DNA from: Gammaproteobacteria bacterium
GTDB taxonomy: Bacteria > Pseudomonadota > Gammaproteobacteria > Steroidobacterales > Rariloculaceae
Direction: 5' to 3'
Assembly (NCBI GenBank): GCA_022826245.1
Contig: JAJDVG010000016.1
Location: 1 to 64,000, forward strand
DNA: 64,000 bases
Shown here: positions 36,733 to 51,095 of the stretch, one piece after another
Layout of the letters: each line of letters opens with the position of its first letter
Numbering within the stretch: position 1 is the stretch's first letter
Position numbers and translations under genes: made by a program
Notes under the pieces: generated by a model
Databases searched by the model: none
Seen by the model: only the letters and a program-made list of their open reading frames with translations
Told to the model about the DNA's origin: nothing

Positions 36733-36799
36733 CGCATGGTCTCCTTGTCGAATCCGGGTGATCGGCAGCCAAATCCGGCGACCGCCTCATGCAAACGTA

Positions 36800-38281
36800 T
36801 CAATCGAGCGGTGGGCGGCGTTCGTGCCAGTTCGTGGCTTGCTCGTAAGCGTGTGCGAGCGCGAGTACACGAGGTTCGCCGAGTCCCGGCCCGCTGATCT
36901 GCATGCCGATCGGCAGGCCGGAACCGCTGAAGCCGCAAGGCACGCTGATCGTCGGGATGCCGTAGAGGTTGAAGGGCGCGGTATTGCGAACGGTCGATTC
37001 GGCGCCTGTCGGCGTTTCCGCTCCCTCGGCTCCTTCGATCCTGCTCGGCAGCGACGGGGTCGTCGGAGTGACGAGCAGATCGACTTCCTCGAATACTGCG
37101 TCCACGGCGTTTCTCGCCAGCACGAGCTCGCGTCGGGCGTCGACGTACTCCGCTGCCGAAAAGCCCCCGGCCGCGACGATGCGTTCGAGCGTGGCCGGAT
37201 CGTAGCGCGCGTGGTTCTCGGCGATATCGAGATATTCGTCGTGGTAAGCGTAGGCTTCGGCAAGCAGGACGCCGAAGTCGGGTGTGTCGGGCAGGGTGAC
37301 GTCCTCAAAGTCGGCACTCAAGCCGCCGAGCACCTCCAGCGCCGTTTCCATCGCGCTCTCGATTTCGGGATCGAGCCGCAGATAGTAGGGGTCGTGCGGC
37401 ACGCCGATGCGAAGCGTTGCGGTCGGCGCATCGAGCGCGCCCGCGTAGTTCGGGATCTCCGCCCGGATGCTCACCGGGTCGCGCGGGTCGTAGCCCGCGA
37501 TCGCCTGCATCACGAGCGCGGCATCCGCGACACTGCGGCTGAGCGGCCCGACGTGGTCGAGGGTTTCGGAGATCGGCACGATGCCGCGGATGCTCGCAAG
37601 CCCATGCGTCGCCTTGAGCCCGGTGACGCCGCAGAACGCGGCCGGTTGGCGAATCGATGCAAGCGTGTCCGTACCGAGCGCCGCAGGACACAGTCGCGCC
37701 GCGACGGCGGCGGCCGAGCCTCCCGATGACCCGCCCGGAATGTAGTCGAGGTTCCACGGGTTGTGCACGGGGCCGAAGTGCGTGATCGCCGATGTGCCGC
37801 CGTAGGCAAACTCGTGCAGGTTGAGCTTGCCGAGCAGGATGGCGCCGGCGTCCTTCAGGCGCCGGTACACCTCCGAGTCCTCGCCCGGGACGCGGTCGGC
37901 GAAGAGCTCGCTCGCCGCCGTCGTCTGAATCCCGGCCGTATCCATGTTGTCCTTGAGCGCGATCGGGATGCCGTGCAACGGGCTGCGCCGGCGGCCGTCC
38001 GCGAGTTCCGTCTCGAGCTCGCGCGCCTGCTCGAGGGCAAGCTCCGCCGTGACGGTAATGTAGGCATTGATGGCCGGGTCGATGCGCTCGATGCGTTCGA
38101 GGTAGGCCGTGACGAGTTCGGTCGGCGAAATCGCAGCTGAGCCGATCAGGTTCGCGGCCTCGGCGATCGAGAGTTCGACGAGGTCCGTCGCCTGCGCTCC
38201 GGCGCGGTCCGCCGCAAGCAGCGCGCCTGCGGCAAGGCTGCCGGCGACGAAGTCTCGACGTGTCGGTGTGGGCGCGCTCAT
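36800..38281 (-). CDS. Tat-exported amidase signature family protein
   Basis: 493-aa serine amidase fold with a Tat-type signal (TRRDFVAGSLAAGALLAADR). The catalytic triad positions are K110 (IALKDNMD), the cis-Ser in GGSSGGS (183-189), and S209 as nucleophile. The usual T-G-G-S-I-R nucleophile loop reads TLASIR here (T206-L207-A208-S209): both glycines are replaced. GSGLPIGMQISGPGLGE near the C-terminus is typical. The substrate is unknown; the changed loop may alter the oxyanion hole. It is first in the minus-strand run and divergent from the ThDP enzyme. Confidence 0.9.
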   Translation of the reverse strand: MSAPTPTRRDFVAGSLAAGALLAADRAGAQATDLVELSIAEAANLIGSAAISPTELVTAYLERIERIDPAINAYITVTAELALEQARELETELADGRRRSPLHGIPIALKDNMDTAGIQTTAASELFADRVPGEDSEVYRRLKDAGAILLGKLNLHEFAYGGTSAITHFGPVHNPWNLDYIPGGSSGGSAAAVAARLCPAALGTDTLASIRQPAAFCGVTGLKATHGLASIRGIVPISETLDHVGPLSRSVADAALVMQAIAGYDPRDPVSIRAEIPNYAGALDAPTATLRIGVPHDPYYLRLDPEIESAMETALEVLGGLSADFEDVTLPDTPDFGVLLAEAYAYHDEYLDIAENHARYDPATLERIVAAGGFSAAEYVDARRELVLARNAVDAVFEEVDLLVTPTTPSLPSRIEGAEGAETPTGAESTVRNTAPFNLYGIPTISVPCGFSGSGLPIGMQISGPGLGEPRVLALAHAYEQATNWHERRPPLD

Positions 38282-38407
38282 GGTTTCCCGGCCCGCGATT
38301 CTAAATCAAAACCGGGCTCTGCCGGAAAGAAAAGGGCCAGAGGGCGCCGACGATGCCTGTTTCCGGAGTCGGAATGAGCGCAGTCAGTATTGCAGCCCCG
38401 GTCTGGC

Positions 38408-38437
38408 TTGACCGCTTCGCAGAGCGGCGCCTGTAAT
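38408..38437 (+). promoter_or_regulatory. Candidate promoter for the ThDP enzyme
   Basis: TTGACC (38408-38413) and TGTAAT (38432-38437) with an 18-bp spacer containing the dyad CCGCT-N6-AGCGG, which could be an operator. Sequence match only. Confidence 0.4.
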
Positions 38438-38461
38438 ATGGGCGCCGGATCGACCAGCCTT

Positions 38462-40165
38462 ATGGATACGAAACGACAGACCAGCACCGCCTGGAACTTC
38501 ATTCGAGCCCTGCACCGCAGGGGCATCGAACACGTGTTCTGCAACGCCGGCACAGACCACGTGCCGATCATCGAGGCGCTCGCTGACATGCGTGCGAGCG
38601 GCGAACCCGTGCCCGAGTTTCACGTCGTGCCGCACGAGAACCTCGCGATCGCGATGGCGCAGGGCTACTACGGCGTCAGCGGCAAACCCGCCTGCGTTCT
38701 CGTTCACGTCACGGTCGGAACCGCGAACACGATCTGCGGGCTCATGAACGCCTGGCGCAGCTACATGCCCGTAATTCTGATGGCAGGCCACACGCCGGCG
38801 ACGCAGGAAGGGTTCGTCGGGTCGCGCAACGTGCCCATCCACTGGGGTCAGGACAGTTTCGACCAGGGCGGGCTCGTCCGGGAGTTCACGAAGTGGGACT
38901 ATGAACTCAGGGCGGGGCAGAACGTCGATGCGATCGTCGACCGGGCGATCGCGATCGCGATGAGCGAGCCGCGCGGTCCGGTGTACCTCGCGCTGCCGCG
39001 CGAGCTGCTGGCGGCGACGGACGCAAACGAGCCCGGCCGCATGAGCCCGACGGCAGCGCCGCCGCTTCCCGATTCCGCCGCGATCGAGCGGCTCGCCAAC
39101 GCGCTCGCCGGCGCGGAGCGGCCGGTCGTCGTCACATCGACTCTCGGCGGCAACATTGACGGCCGTCGTTCGCTCGAAGCGATCGCGGACCGTTACGCGA
39201 TTCCCGTCGCCCAGTCGTGGCCTGCGTCCGTGAACATCGTTTCGGGTCACCCGATGAACCTGCGCACCCACGGCGACGAGTGGCTCGCCGCCGCGGACGT
39301 GATCGTTGTCGTGGATTCGGCCGTTCCCTGGGTGCCCGTGCGGACCAGGCCACGCGCCGACGCGCGCGTATTCAGCCTCGCGAGCGATCCGAACTACAGC
39401 ATGTATCCCTACCGCGACTTCGCCGCAAGCGAACTCGTCACGGGCGCGGGCTTTGCTGCCTTGCCGCTGCTCGCCGAGGCGCTGGCCGCCGGGGGGTTCG
39501 ACGCGGCGGCCGTTGCTGCGCGCCGCGAGGCGATCGCATCGATTCAGGCCCGGGCAGCCGGGCAGCGCACCGTCCGCATCGAGTCTGCGCGGCGCAGGTC
39601 GCCGATCGATGCCGCTTGGGCCGCCGAATGCCTGAACGCTGTCCGGCCGCCCGGCAGCGTGATCGTCAACGAGCTTTGCCTGCCCTTCGACCACCTCGAA
39701 CTCGAGAACGGGGATGTCTTTTTCGGCGAGACCACTGCGGGAGGCCTCGGGGCCGGTCTCGGCATGAGCCTCGGCGCGAAGCTCGCCGATCCCTCGAGAT
39801 CGGTAATCGCAGCCGTCGGTGACGGCTCTTACATGTTCGGCAACCCGACCCCGGCTTTGCTCGTGTCACGCGCGCTGGACATCCCGACGCTGACGCTGAT
39901 CGCGAACAACAATCTCTGGTATGCCGTGCGCCAGTCAACGCTCGCAAGCTACCCGGACGGTGCGGCGGCGGTGGCCGAAGCCATGCCGCTGACGAATTTC
40001 GGCCCGTCGCCGAGCTACGCCGGCATGGCCGAAGCCGCGGGCGCGTGGGCCGCCAGAGTCAGCGATCCCGACGAACTTGAAGGGCTGATGCATGCGGCAT
40101 TCGAGCAGACGGCTGCCGGACGCTCGGCGGTGCTCGAGATCGTCACGGAGCCCGGCACGCGCTGA
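38462..40165 (+). CDS. Thiamine diphosphate-dependent enzyme (acetolactate synthase/benzoylformate decarboxylase-like)
   Basis: 567 aa with the three-domain POX fold. The catalytic Glu is E59 in PHENLAIAMAQGYYG. The ThDP/Mg motif starts at GDG (453-455, VGDGSYMFGNPTP) and ends at IANNN about 27 residues later. The chain cleaves or joins 2-oxo acids; the exact reaction is not clear. It stands alone without the small regulatory subunit of acetolactate synthase, so catabolic use is more likely than branched-chain synthesis (inference). I start at ATG 38462; in-frame Mets at 38438 and 38390 add residues without family match. Confidence 0.88.
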   Translation: MDTKRQTSTAWNFIRALHRRGIEHVFCNAGTDHVPIIEALADMRASGEPVPEFHVVPHENLAIAMAQGYYGVSGKPACVLVHVTVGTANTICGLMNAWRSYMPVILMAGHTPATQEGFVGSRNVPIHWGQDSFDQGGLVREFTKWDYELRAGQNVDAIVDRAIAIAMSEPRGPVYLALPRELLAATDANEPGRMSPTAAPPLPDSAAIERLANALAGAERPVVVTSTLGGNIDGRRSLEAIADRYAIPVAQSWPASVNIVSGHPMNLRTHGDEWLAAADVIVVVDSAVPWVPVRTRPRADARVFSLASDPNYSMYPYRDFAASELVTGAGFAALPLLAEALAAGGFDAAAVAARREAIASIQARAAGQRTVRIESARRRSPIDAAWAAECLNAVRPPGSVIVNELCLPFDHLELENGDVFFGETTAGGLGAGLGMSLGAKLADPSRSVIAAVGDGSYMFGNPTPALLVSRALDIPTLTLIANNNLWYAVRQSTLASYPDGAAAVAEAMPLTNFGPSPSYAGMAEAAGAWAARVSDPDELEGLMHAAFEQTAAGRSAVLEIVTEPGTR

Positions 40166-40271
40166 CGCCAACGCGCAGCAGCCTCCGTAACGCGCATCCC
40201 GATCGTCATTTCCGCTCTCACGCGCGGACTGCTATATTCGCTCACCCATTCATGCCACACGGTCAACAACG

Positions 40272-40916
40272 ATGCACAACAAGACAAGAGTCGTAACGCT
40301 GGTACTGGCCGCCTACGGCCTCCTCGGAGCAGGCGCGGCGCTGACGCAGCCGCCGACCGGGCCGATGTCCTTCTTCATCACGAGTTCGGGTTCCGGCAAC
40401 GGCGCCGATCTCGGCGGGCTCGAAGGCGCCGACGCCATCTGCCAGAACCTCGCCGAGAGCGTCGATCAGGGGCACCTCACCTGGCGCGCCTATCTGAGCA
40501 CGCAGGGTCCCGACGCCGTCAACGCACGCGACCGGATCGGCCCGGGTCCCTGGTTCAATGCCAACGGCAACCAGATCGCGCCCAATGTCGATGCGCTGCA
40601 CAGCATGATGCACCGCATGAGCGGGTACACCGGACGTGACCAGAACGGCAACGTGATTCCGGGCAGCGGAACTTCGCCCAACAGACATGACATCCTGACC
40701 GGCTCGCAAGCCGACGGGACGGCGTATCCGGAAGGCGAGGACATGACCTGCAGCAACTGGACGAGCAGCAGCGACGACGAGGGCAACAAGGCGCGGGTAG
40801 GCCATCACGACTATGCCGCCTGGGGATCGGCCCACGATTCGAGGGGCTGCAGTCAGGCTGCGCTGGTCAGCACCGGCGGCGACGGCCTCTTCTACTGCTT
40901 CGCGCTGCCGCAGTAA
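40272..40916 (+). CDS. Secreted lectin-like protein
   Basis: 214 aa. A signal peptide (VVTLVLAAYGLLGAGAALTQ) precedes MSFFITSSGSGNGADLGGLE, then GADAICQNLAESV, WRAYLSTQGPDAVNARDRIG and GPWFNANGN, and a C-terminal CSNWTSSS and GCSQAALVSTGGDGLFYCFA. This pattern of Cys pairs and NARDRIG-x-GPW matches a bacterial family often annotated as lectin, related in shape to C-type-lectin/endostatin-like folds. The ligand is unknown. It stands alone between the ThDP enzyme and the gcv operon. Confidence 0.75.
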   Translation: MHNKTRVVTLVLAAYGLLGAGAALTQPPTGPMSFFITSSGSGNGADLGGLEGADAICQNLAESVDQGHLTWRAYLSTQGPDAVNARDRIGPGPWFNANGNQIAPNVDALHSMMHRMSGYTGRDQNGNVIPGSGTSPNRHDILTGSQADGTAYPEGEDMTCSNWTSSSDDEGNKARVGHHDYAAWGSAHDSRGCSQAALVSTGGDGLFYCFALPQ

Positions 40917-40929
40917 GCCCTGAGTAGAC

Positions 40930-40953
40930 CGGCAGGGCGGAATGGCCCTGCCG
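40930..40953. terminator. Hairpin between convergent genes
   Basis: Perfect 9-bp stem (40930-40938 with 40945-40953), loop GGAATG, 14 nt after the lectin-like stop and 15 nt from the gcvT stop on the opposite strand. No T-run; a possible bidirectional terminator. Confidence 0.5.
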
Positions 40954-40967
40954 TAACGGTCATTCGT

Positions 40968-42089
40968 TCAGCCGGTCGTGCCGCGCACAAAACCGTGCGG
41001 CACGACCGGCAGCTTCGCGACTTCGACCGGGAGCGTTTTGCCGCGCACGGTGGCTGACAGCATTGTGCCTGCTCGCGCCAACCCGGCTTCGACGTAGCCC
41101 ATCGCAATGGGCGCACCGAGCGTCGGACCGAATCCGCCGCTCGTTACCTGCCCCGCGATCGCTCCATCGTGGCTCTGCAGGACGGCGCCGCCGCGCAAGG
41201 GGACGCGCGATCGGGGCAGAAGAGCCACTCGGCGCCGTGCGGCGCCGGCCGCCAGTTCACGGTCGATGACGCCTGCCCCCGGATATCCGCCCGCCCGCGC
41301 GCCGCCGGCGCGCCTGGTCTTTGCCACCGTCCATGTCAGTCCGGCTTCGACCGGCGTCGTGCTTCTATCGAGATCCTGGCCGTACAGGCAAAGACCCGCC
41401 TCTAGTCTGAGCGAATCGCGCGCGCCGAGTCCGATCGGCTCGACTTCCTCGTGTCCGAGCAACTGATGGGCGAGGGTTTCGGCCCGGTCCGCTGCAACCG
41501 ATATCTCGAAGCCGTCCTCGCCCGTGTATCCGGACCGGCTCACGATACACTCGCTTCCGGCCAGACTCATCCGCGCGACCTGCATGAAACCGAGCGCCGC
41601 TGTCTCGCGCGCGAGGCGCCCGAGGACAAGGGCGGCGGCCGGTCCCTGCAGTGCAAGCAGCGCCCGGTCGTCGAGAACCTCGATCGAGCACCGTTCGCCG
41701 ATGCGCCCGCGCAGATGTTCGATGTCATCCTGCTTGCATGCGGCGTTGACGACGATCAGGAGATGTTCGCCAAGCCGGGCAACCATGAAGTCGTCGCGCA
41801 CCCCGCCGGCGTCGTTCGTCAACAGGGCGTAGCGCTGCCGGCCGTCCGGCAGTTCGACGATATCGGCTGGCGTGAGCGTCTCGAGCGCCGCGGCGGCGCC
41901 GCCACCGGCAAGCCGCACCTGGCCCATGTGCGAGACGTCGAAGAGGCCCGCGCCCGTGCGCGTGTGCGTGTGCTCGCGGATTATTCCCGACCGGTACTGT
42001 ATGGGCATCGAGTAGCTCGCGAACGGCGCCATCCGTGCGCCGAGCGCTACGTGCAGCGCGTGGAGCGGCGTTTGCAGCGGCTCGGTCAA
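40968..42089 (-). CDS. gcvT: Glycine cleavage system T protein (aminomethyltransferase)
   Basis: Transfers the aminomethyl carbon from lipoyl-GcvH to tetrahydrofolate. 373 aa with [30 protein letters not shown] near the N-terminus (the folate/His-Met signature), [13 protein letters not shown] in the middle, and the catalytic Asp in the FDVSHM neighbourhood. I start at the TTG at 42089, which overlaps the gcvP stop as TTGA and has GGAAG upstream; the frame is open to 42137, but only inside gcvP. Last gene of gcvH-gcvP-gcvT. Confidence 0.94.
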   Translation of the reverse strand: MTEPLQTPLHALHVALGARMAPFASYSMPIQYRSGIIREHTHTRTGAGLFDVSHMGQVRLAGGGAAAALETLTPADIVELPDGRQRYALLTNDAGGVRDDFMVARLGEHLLIVVNAACKQDDIEHLRGRIGERCSIEVLDDRALLALQGPAAALVLGRLARETAALGFMQVARMSLAGSECIVSRSGYTGEDGFEISVAADRAETLAHQLLGHEEVEPIGLGARDSLRLEAGLCLYGQDLDRSTTPVEAGLTWTVAKTRRAGGARAGGYPGAGVIDRELAAGAARRRVALLPRSRVPLRGGAVLQSHDGAIAGQVTSGGFGPTLGAPIAMGYVEAGLARAGTMLSATVRGKTLPVEVAKLPVVPHGFVRGTTG

Positions 42090-44986
42090 GCTTCCGGCGT
42101 CTCCGTCTCGTAGTCGGCTATGGGCGGACAGGAGCACACGAGATTCCGGTCCCCCCAGGCGCCGTCGACGCGGCCGACCGGCGGCCAGTATTTCGCGTCG
42201 CGCAGGCCCGCAACCGGAAATACGCCCTGCTCGCGCGGGTAACCGTGCGTCCAGCCCGTCGCAAGATCGAATGCCGTGTGGGGCGCATTGACGAGCGGAT
42301 TGTCCCGTGCATCGAGCCTGCCATCGGCGACGGCCTCGATCTCGCCGTGGATCGCTATCATCGCCTCGCAGAACCGGTCGAGCTCACGCTTCGATTCGCT
42401 TTCGGTCGGCTCGACCATGAGCGTGCCCGCGACCGGGAACGACATGGTCGGGGCGTGAAAGCCGTAGTCGATGAGCCGCTTGGCGACATCCTCGACCGTG
42501 ATGCCGGTCCGTGCCTTGATGGGCCGCAGGTCCAGCACGCATTCGTGGGCCACCATGCCGTTCTCGCCGGTATAGAGAACCGGATAGTGCGTCCGGAGCC
42601 GATGCGCCACGTAGTTCGCGTTCAGGATCGCGATCTCGGTGGCCTTGCGCAGGCCCTCGCGGCCCATGAGTTTCAGATAGGCCCAGCAGATCGGCAGGAT
42701 GCCGGCGCTGCCGTACGGCGCCGAAGCGATCGCGCCGGTCCCGGCCATGCCCGTAACGCCGTGCCCGGGCAGGAACCGTTTCAGGTGCGCCTTCACGCCG
42801 ATCGGTCCCATGCCGGGTCCGCCGCCGCCATGCGGGATGCAGAACGTCTTGTGCAGGTTGATGTGCGAGACGTCGCCGCCGATTTCGGCCAGCGAGCTCA
42901 AGCCCACCATGGCGTTGAGATTGGCGCCGTCGATGTAGACCTGACCGCCCGCCTCGTGGACGATCTCGCAGACCTCGCGAACCGCCGGCTCGAACACGCC
43001 GTGAGTGGACGGATAGGTGATCATGATCGCGCCGAGCCGGTCGGCATGCTCGCCGGTTTTGGTCCGGAGCTCATCGACGTCGACGTTGCCGTCGTCGTCG
43101 CAGCCGACGACGACGACGCGCATGCCGGCGAGTCTCGCGCTAGCGGGATTCGTCCCGTGTGCGGAGCTCGGAATCAGGCAGACGTCGCGATCGGGCTCGC
43201 CGCGGCTTGCGTGATACGCGCGGATCGCCACGAGGCCGGCGTATTCGCCTTGCGAGCCCGCATTCGGTTGCAGCGAAACCGCGTCATATCCGGTGCATGC
43301 GCAGAGCATCCGTTCGAGCTCCGCCGTGAGCCGCCGGTAGCCCTTGCTCTGCTTGCGCGGCGCGAACGGATGAAGCGCCCCGAACTCGCGCCAGGTGACG
43401 GGCATCATTTCCGTCGTCGCGTTGAGTTTCATCGTGCATGACCCGAGCGGAATCATGCCGCGGTCGAGCGCAAAGTCCCTGGCCGCAAGCCGCGCCATAT
43501 AGCGCAGCATCTCGGTCTCGGCATGGTGATCGTTGAATACCGGATGCGTGAGATACGCGGATTGCCGGGCAAGCGCGGCCGGCAGAAGCTGCGGCGCCGT
43601 TGCTTCGACGGAGCCGAATTCCGGCGCCTGACCGGCGGCTGCCGCGAATACGCCGAAGAGCGTCTCGACATCCGCCCGCGTCGTCGTTTCGTCGAGCGAA
43701 ACGCCGACCGTATTCCCGTCGATCTCGCGCAGGTTGATGCGCGCTCGGCGCGCAGCCGCGTGAACGGCATCGGCTCGGTCCGGAACGTCGACCGTCAGCG
43801 TGTCGAAGGCCGTATCGTTCCGGATTCCAAGCCCCATTCCGCGGAGTCCCTCGGCGAGAATCGCGGTCAGTCGATGGACCCGTCGGGCGATCGTTCGCAA
43901 GCCGTCGGGGCCGTGATAACAGGCATACATGGCTGCGATGACGGCGAGCAGGACCTGTGCCGTGCAGATGTTGCTCGTGGCCTTCTCGCGGCGAATGTGC
44001 TGCTCGCGCGTTTGCAGCGCGAGGCGGTAGGCCGGCCGGCCGCTCGAATCGACCGAAACGCCGACCAGGCGGCCCGGTACCGCCCGCTTGTGCCGCTCGC
44101 GAGTTGCAAAGTAGGCCGCGTGCGGGCCGCCGAAGCCGAGCGGTACACCGAAGCGCTGGGTCGTGCCGACGGCAACGTCCGCGCCTTGCTCGCCCGGCGG
44201 CGTGAGCAGCGTGAGGCTCAGCAGATCAGCGGCAACGACAGCGATCGCGCCCTGCTCGTGAGCCGCGGCGATCGCCGCGGAATGATCGCGAACGTGGCCG
44301 TCCGTCGCCGGGTACTGAAGCAGCAGGCCGAAGTAGTCGTCGCCATCGAAATCGCTGCGCTCGTCGCCGACGACGACCTCGAACCCAAGCGGCGCGGCGC
44401 GCGTGCGAACGACTTCGATGGTCTGCGGCAGGCAGTCGCGCGAGACGAAGAAGCGCGAGCCCGGGTTCCGGCTCACGCGCCGGCAGAACGTCATCGCTTC
44501 GGCTGCCGCCGTCGCCTCGTCGAGCAGCGATGCGTTGGCGATCTCAAGCCCCGTCAGGTCCGACACCATGGTCTGGAAATTCAGCAGCGCCTCCAGGCGC
44601 CCCTGGGAGATCTCCGGCTGATAGGGCGTGTAGGCCGTATACCAGGCCGGGTCCTCGAGGACGTTTCTGAGGATCACGGCCGGCGTGTGCGTCCCGTAGT
44701 AGCCCATGCCGATGAAGGACCTGAAGACCTCATTGTCGGCGGCGATGCGGCGCAGTTCCTCGATGACTTCGGCCTCGGTGCAGGCGAGATCGAGCGGGAG
44801 CGGGCGCCGGGAGAGAATGTTCGCGGGAACGGCCCTGTCGATCAGCGCATCGACCGAGTCGAGACCGAGCGTGTCGAGCATCGCCCGGGTCTGCGCCCGA
44901 CCCGGACCGATGTGTCGGTGCACGAAGTCGTCGCGTTGCTCGAGGGCGCTCAGGTCTGTGTGAGTGTTGGCGGTGGTCGCGGCCAC
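42086..44986 (-). CDS. gcvP: Glycine dehydrogenase (decarboxylating), P protein
   Basis: PLP enzyme that decarboxylates glycine and hands the aminomethyl group to GcvH. 966-aa single-chain form, usual in gammaproteobacteria. The PLP lysine is K713 in [18 protein letters not shown]. The N-terminus has FVHRHIGP and the [18 protein letters not shown] block. It starts 24 nt after the gcvH stop and is coupled to gcvT by TTGA. Confidence 0.97.
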   Translation of the reverse strand: MAATTANTHTDLSALEQRDDFVHRHIGPGRAQTRAMLDTLGLDSVDALIDRAVPANILSRRPLPLDLACTEAEVIEELRRIAADNEVFRSFIGMGYYGTHTPAVILRNVLEDPAWYTAYTPYQPEISQGRLEALLNFQTMVSDLTGLEIANASLLDEATAAAEAMTFCRRVSRNPGSRFFVSRDCLPQTIEVVRTRAAPLGFEVVVGDERSDFDGDDYFGLLLQYPATDGHVRDHSAAIAAAHEQGAIAVVAADLLSLTLLTPPGEQGADVAVGTTQRFGVPLGFGGPHAAYFATRERHKRAVPGRLVGVSVDSSGRPAYRLALQTREQHIRREKATSNICTAQVLLAVIAAMYACYHGPDGLRTIARRVHRLTAILAEGLRGMGLGIRNDTAFDTLTVDVPDRADAVHAAARRARINLREIDGNTVGVSLDETTTRADVETLFGVFAAAAGQAPEFGSVEATAPQLLPAALARQSAYLTHPVFNDHHAETEMLRYMARLAARDFALDRGMIPLGSCTMKLNATTEMMPVTWREFGALHPFAPRKQSKGYRRLTAELERMLCACTGYDAVSLQPNAGSQGEYAGLVAIRAYHASRGEPDRDVCLIPSSAHGTNPASARLAGMRVVVVGCDDDGNVDVDELRTKTGEHADRLGAIMITYPSTHGVFEPAVREVCEIVHEAGGQVYIDGANLNAMVGLSSLAEIGGDVSHINLHKTFCIPHGGGGPGMGPIGVKAHLKRFLPGHGVTGMAGTGAIASAPYGSAGILPICWAYLKLMGREGLRKATEIAILNANYVAHRLRTHYPVLYTGENGMVAHECVLDLRPIKARTGITVEDVAKRLIDYGFHAPTMSFPVAGTLMVEPTESESKRELDRFCEAMIAIHGEIEAVADGRLDARDNPLVNAPHTAFDLATGWTHGYPREQGVFPVAGLRDAKYWPPVGRVDGAWGDRNLVCSCPPIADYETETPEA

Positions 44987-45010
44987 GGCGGCGAATGCTG
45001 TTGCGGCGTG

Positions 45011-45388
45011 TTATAGCGTGCCGACCAACTCGTCGTAGGCGGCCTTGTCGAGCAGCGCGCCGAGATCGTCGGGCGAGTCGGGCAGAACCCTGATGAACCA
45101 GCCGTCGCCGAGCGGGTCCGCGTTGACGGTCTCGGGCTCATCGGCAAGCACTTCGTTGACGGCGACCACCTCGCCGCTGAGCGGCATCCTGATGTCGGCC
45201 GCGGACTTGACGGACTCGATCACGCAAGCCTCATCGCCCGCCGTGACTCTCGCGCCGGCTTCGGGCAGCTCGACGAAGACGATATCGCCGAGCTGCTCCT
45301 GGGCGTAGTCGGTAATGCCTATCGTGACAGTGCCGTCATCCTCGGGCCGCAGCCACTCGTGATCGTCCGTGTATCGCAGTTCGGTCAT
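45011..45388 (-). CDS. gcvH: Glycine cleavage system H protein
   Basis: 125-aa lipoyl carrier. The lipoyl lysine is K61 in IESVKSAADI, and DHEWLRPEDDGTVTIGITDYAQEQLG fits the family. It is the first gene of the operon. The 226-bp divergent region towards nifJ (45389-45614) has no glycine-riboswitch core that I can recognise; it does contain a small GCGCC-GAAA-GGCGC hairpin (45460-45473). Confidence 0.96.
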   Translation of the reverse strand: MTELRYTDDHEWLRPEDDGTVTIGITDYAQEQLGDIVFVELPEAGARVTAGDEACVIESVKSAADIRMPLSGEVVAVNEVLADEPETVNADPLGDGWFIRVLPDSPDDLGALLDKAAYDELVGTL

Positions 45389-45614
45389 GGCCGGGAGGGA
45401 AGGCGTATTCCGGAAAGCGGAACTTTACCACCGCTGGCGCGGCGCGAGCCATAGCGCGAGCGCCGAAAGGCGCGTTCGTGCCTGAACCTGTGCTTGCTGC
45501 CGATGCTGCTAGAATGTCCGGCGAGCCAGACGAAGAAGCAGGCCGCCCCGCGATTTCACGCCGGCGCGAAACCTGATCCGGCCGCAGCTCCATCCACGGC
45601 AGCGAGGTACCACG

Positions 45615-49225
<3,611 letters not shown>

Positions 49226-49226
<1 letters not shown>

Positions 49227-51058
49227 TGGCCGCCAAACCCCGGCCGATCGATATCGGCCCCGGCCCGCACCGCTTCCCGCACTTCTCCCTTTCCCGCGAG
49301 GACGGGTTCGCGAACCAGCCCAAGGACATGGACTGGCTCGACACGAACATTCCCTGCCAGGCCGCCTGCCCGGCGCACACGCGCATCCCGGACTATCTCG
49401 GCGAGATCCACAAGGGCAACTACGACGAAGCCTACCTGATCAACCTCGTCGACAACGTGTTCCCGGGCGTGCTCGGCCGCGTCTGCTCCCGGCCCTGCGA
49501 GGACGTCTGCCGTCACGGCCGCGAGGGCCTCGGCGAGCCGGTCGCGATCTGCTTCTCCAAGCGCGCCGCATCGGACCTCGGCAGCGGCAAGCTCGTGATC
49601 CTCGATCCGCTCTATCCCGAAACCGGCAAGACCGTCGCGATCGTCGGCGGCGGTTGCGCGGGGCTCGCCGCCGCGCGCGAGCTCGCGCTCTACGGCCACA
49701 AGCCGACCGTGTTCGAGAAGTACTCCGCGCCCGGGGGCATGATGAACCAGGGCATTCCGGAGTTTCGCCTGCCGCGCGACATCATCGACAACGAGATCGA
49801 ACAGATTCGCCGCCTCGGCGTCGAGATCCTCTGCAAGCAGGACATCGGCGTCGACACGACCGTCGAAGAGCTCATGCAGTCGTACGATGCCGTGGTCATC
49901 GCGGCCGGAACGCTCGATCCGAACATCATCGATCTGCCCGGCAAGGACCTCGGCGGCATCAGGCACGGGCTCGACTTTCTGCTCGAGGCCAACGAAACGG
50001 GCGAGTCCGAACTCGGCAGGCGCGTCATCGTGATCGGCGGCGGGTTCACGGCGATGGACTGCGCGCGCACGGCGCTGCGCCTGGACACCGAGCCCAGTGT
50101 CTACTACCGGCGCTCGCGCGAGGAAATGTCGGTCACGAAGGACGAGATCGACGAACTCATCCACGAGCGGATTCCGCTCGAACTCATGGTCGGCCCGACC
50201 GCCTATCTGGGCAACGGCAGCGGCCAGATCGAGCAGATGCGCTTCATCCGCAACGAACTCGGCGCGCCCGATGCGAGCGGCCGCCGGCGGCCCGTCGCGA
50301 TCGAAGACAGCGAATTCGAAGTCGGCGTCGACACGATCCTGCTCGCCACGGGCCAGTGGCAGGACACTTCCTGGCTCGGCGAAGCCGTCGCTCCCAAGGT
50401 GCTCGACGAGAATGGCTGGATCCGCTCGGGATCGCCGGTCGCCACCGATCTTCCGGGCCTCTTCCTGGCCGGCGACTACTCGATCGGCGCGTCGACGCTG
50501 ATCGAGGCGATCGGCCACGCGAAGCAATGCGCGCGCGCCGTGGACGAGTACCTCATGGGCGAGGCGCGCGTGCTCGATGTCGCAAGGATCACGGGCGGGA
50601 CCACGGAAACGGGGCGGGTTCCGGAAATGGACGACATCCCGCGCCAGCCGATCCCGACGCTCCCGCTCGACGAACGCTCACTGAAGGCGGAGGTCGAGAC
50701 CGGATACACGCCCGCGCTCGCCAACCGCGAGACGATGCGCTGCTATCTGTGCCACTTCAAGTTCGAGATCGACAACGACATCTGCATCTATTGCGAGAAA
50801 TGTCTCGAGGTCAAGCCGCACGACAACTGTATCGTGCGCGTCGACGATCTGGAGTATGATGCCGACGGCCGCATCGTCGGCTACGAGGACGCGGCGGATC
50901 ATACGCCGCATCACTACAACCTGCTTTACATCGATCAGGACGAGTGCACGCGATGCGGACGCTGCGAGAAGGTTTGCCCCGTCGAGTGCATCTCGATACA
51001 GAAGGTCACGCGCAACGTCGAGCGTGCCTGCGATGTGAGCAAGGATATCGGGACCTGA
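49226..51058 (+). CDS. GltD-like FAD/Fe-S oxidoreductase, probable NAD(P)H:ferredoxin partner of PFOR
   Basis: 610 aa. The N-terminal Fe-S domain as in GltD/NfnB has IPCQAACPAH (C44, C48) and RVCSRPCEDVC. An FAD Rossmann motif (AIVGGGCAGLAAA) is near residue 136, with a second nucleotide motif (VIVIGGGFTAMD) near 268. The C-terminus has MRCYLCHFKFE, CIYCEKC and a ferredoxin-like CTRCGRCEKVCP. This is the glutamate-synthase-small-chain fold used in several ferredoxin:NAD(P)H oxidoreductases. The gene begins inside the nifJ stop (TGATG) and no GltB gene is present, so I infer a role in moving electrons between ferredoxin and NAD(P)H, not in glutamate synthesis. The frame is open upstream, but only as shadow of nifJ. 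Confidence 0.87.
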
Positions 51059-51095
51059 ACGCAGGGACGGGCGGGTTTTTGCTGGAGGCGCGTGG

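Noticed and set aside
45389-45614. Glycine riboswitch in front of gcvH
   Set aside because: I could not find the conserved aptamer core in the leader on the minus strand; only a small GAAA-loop hairpin is visible.
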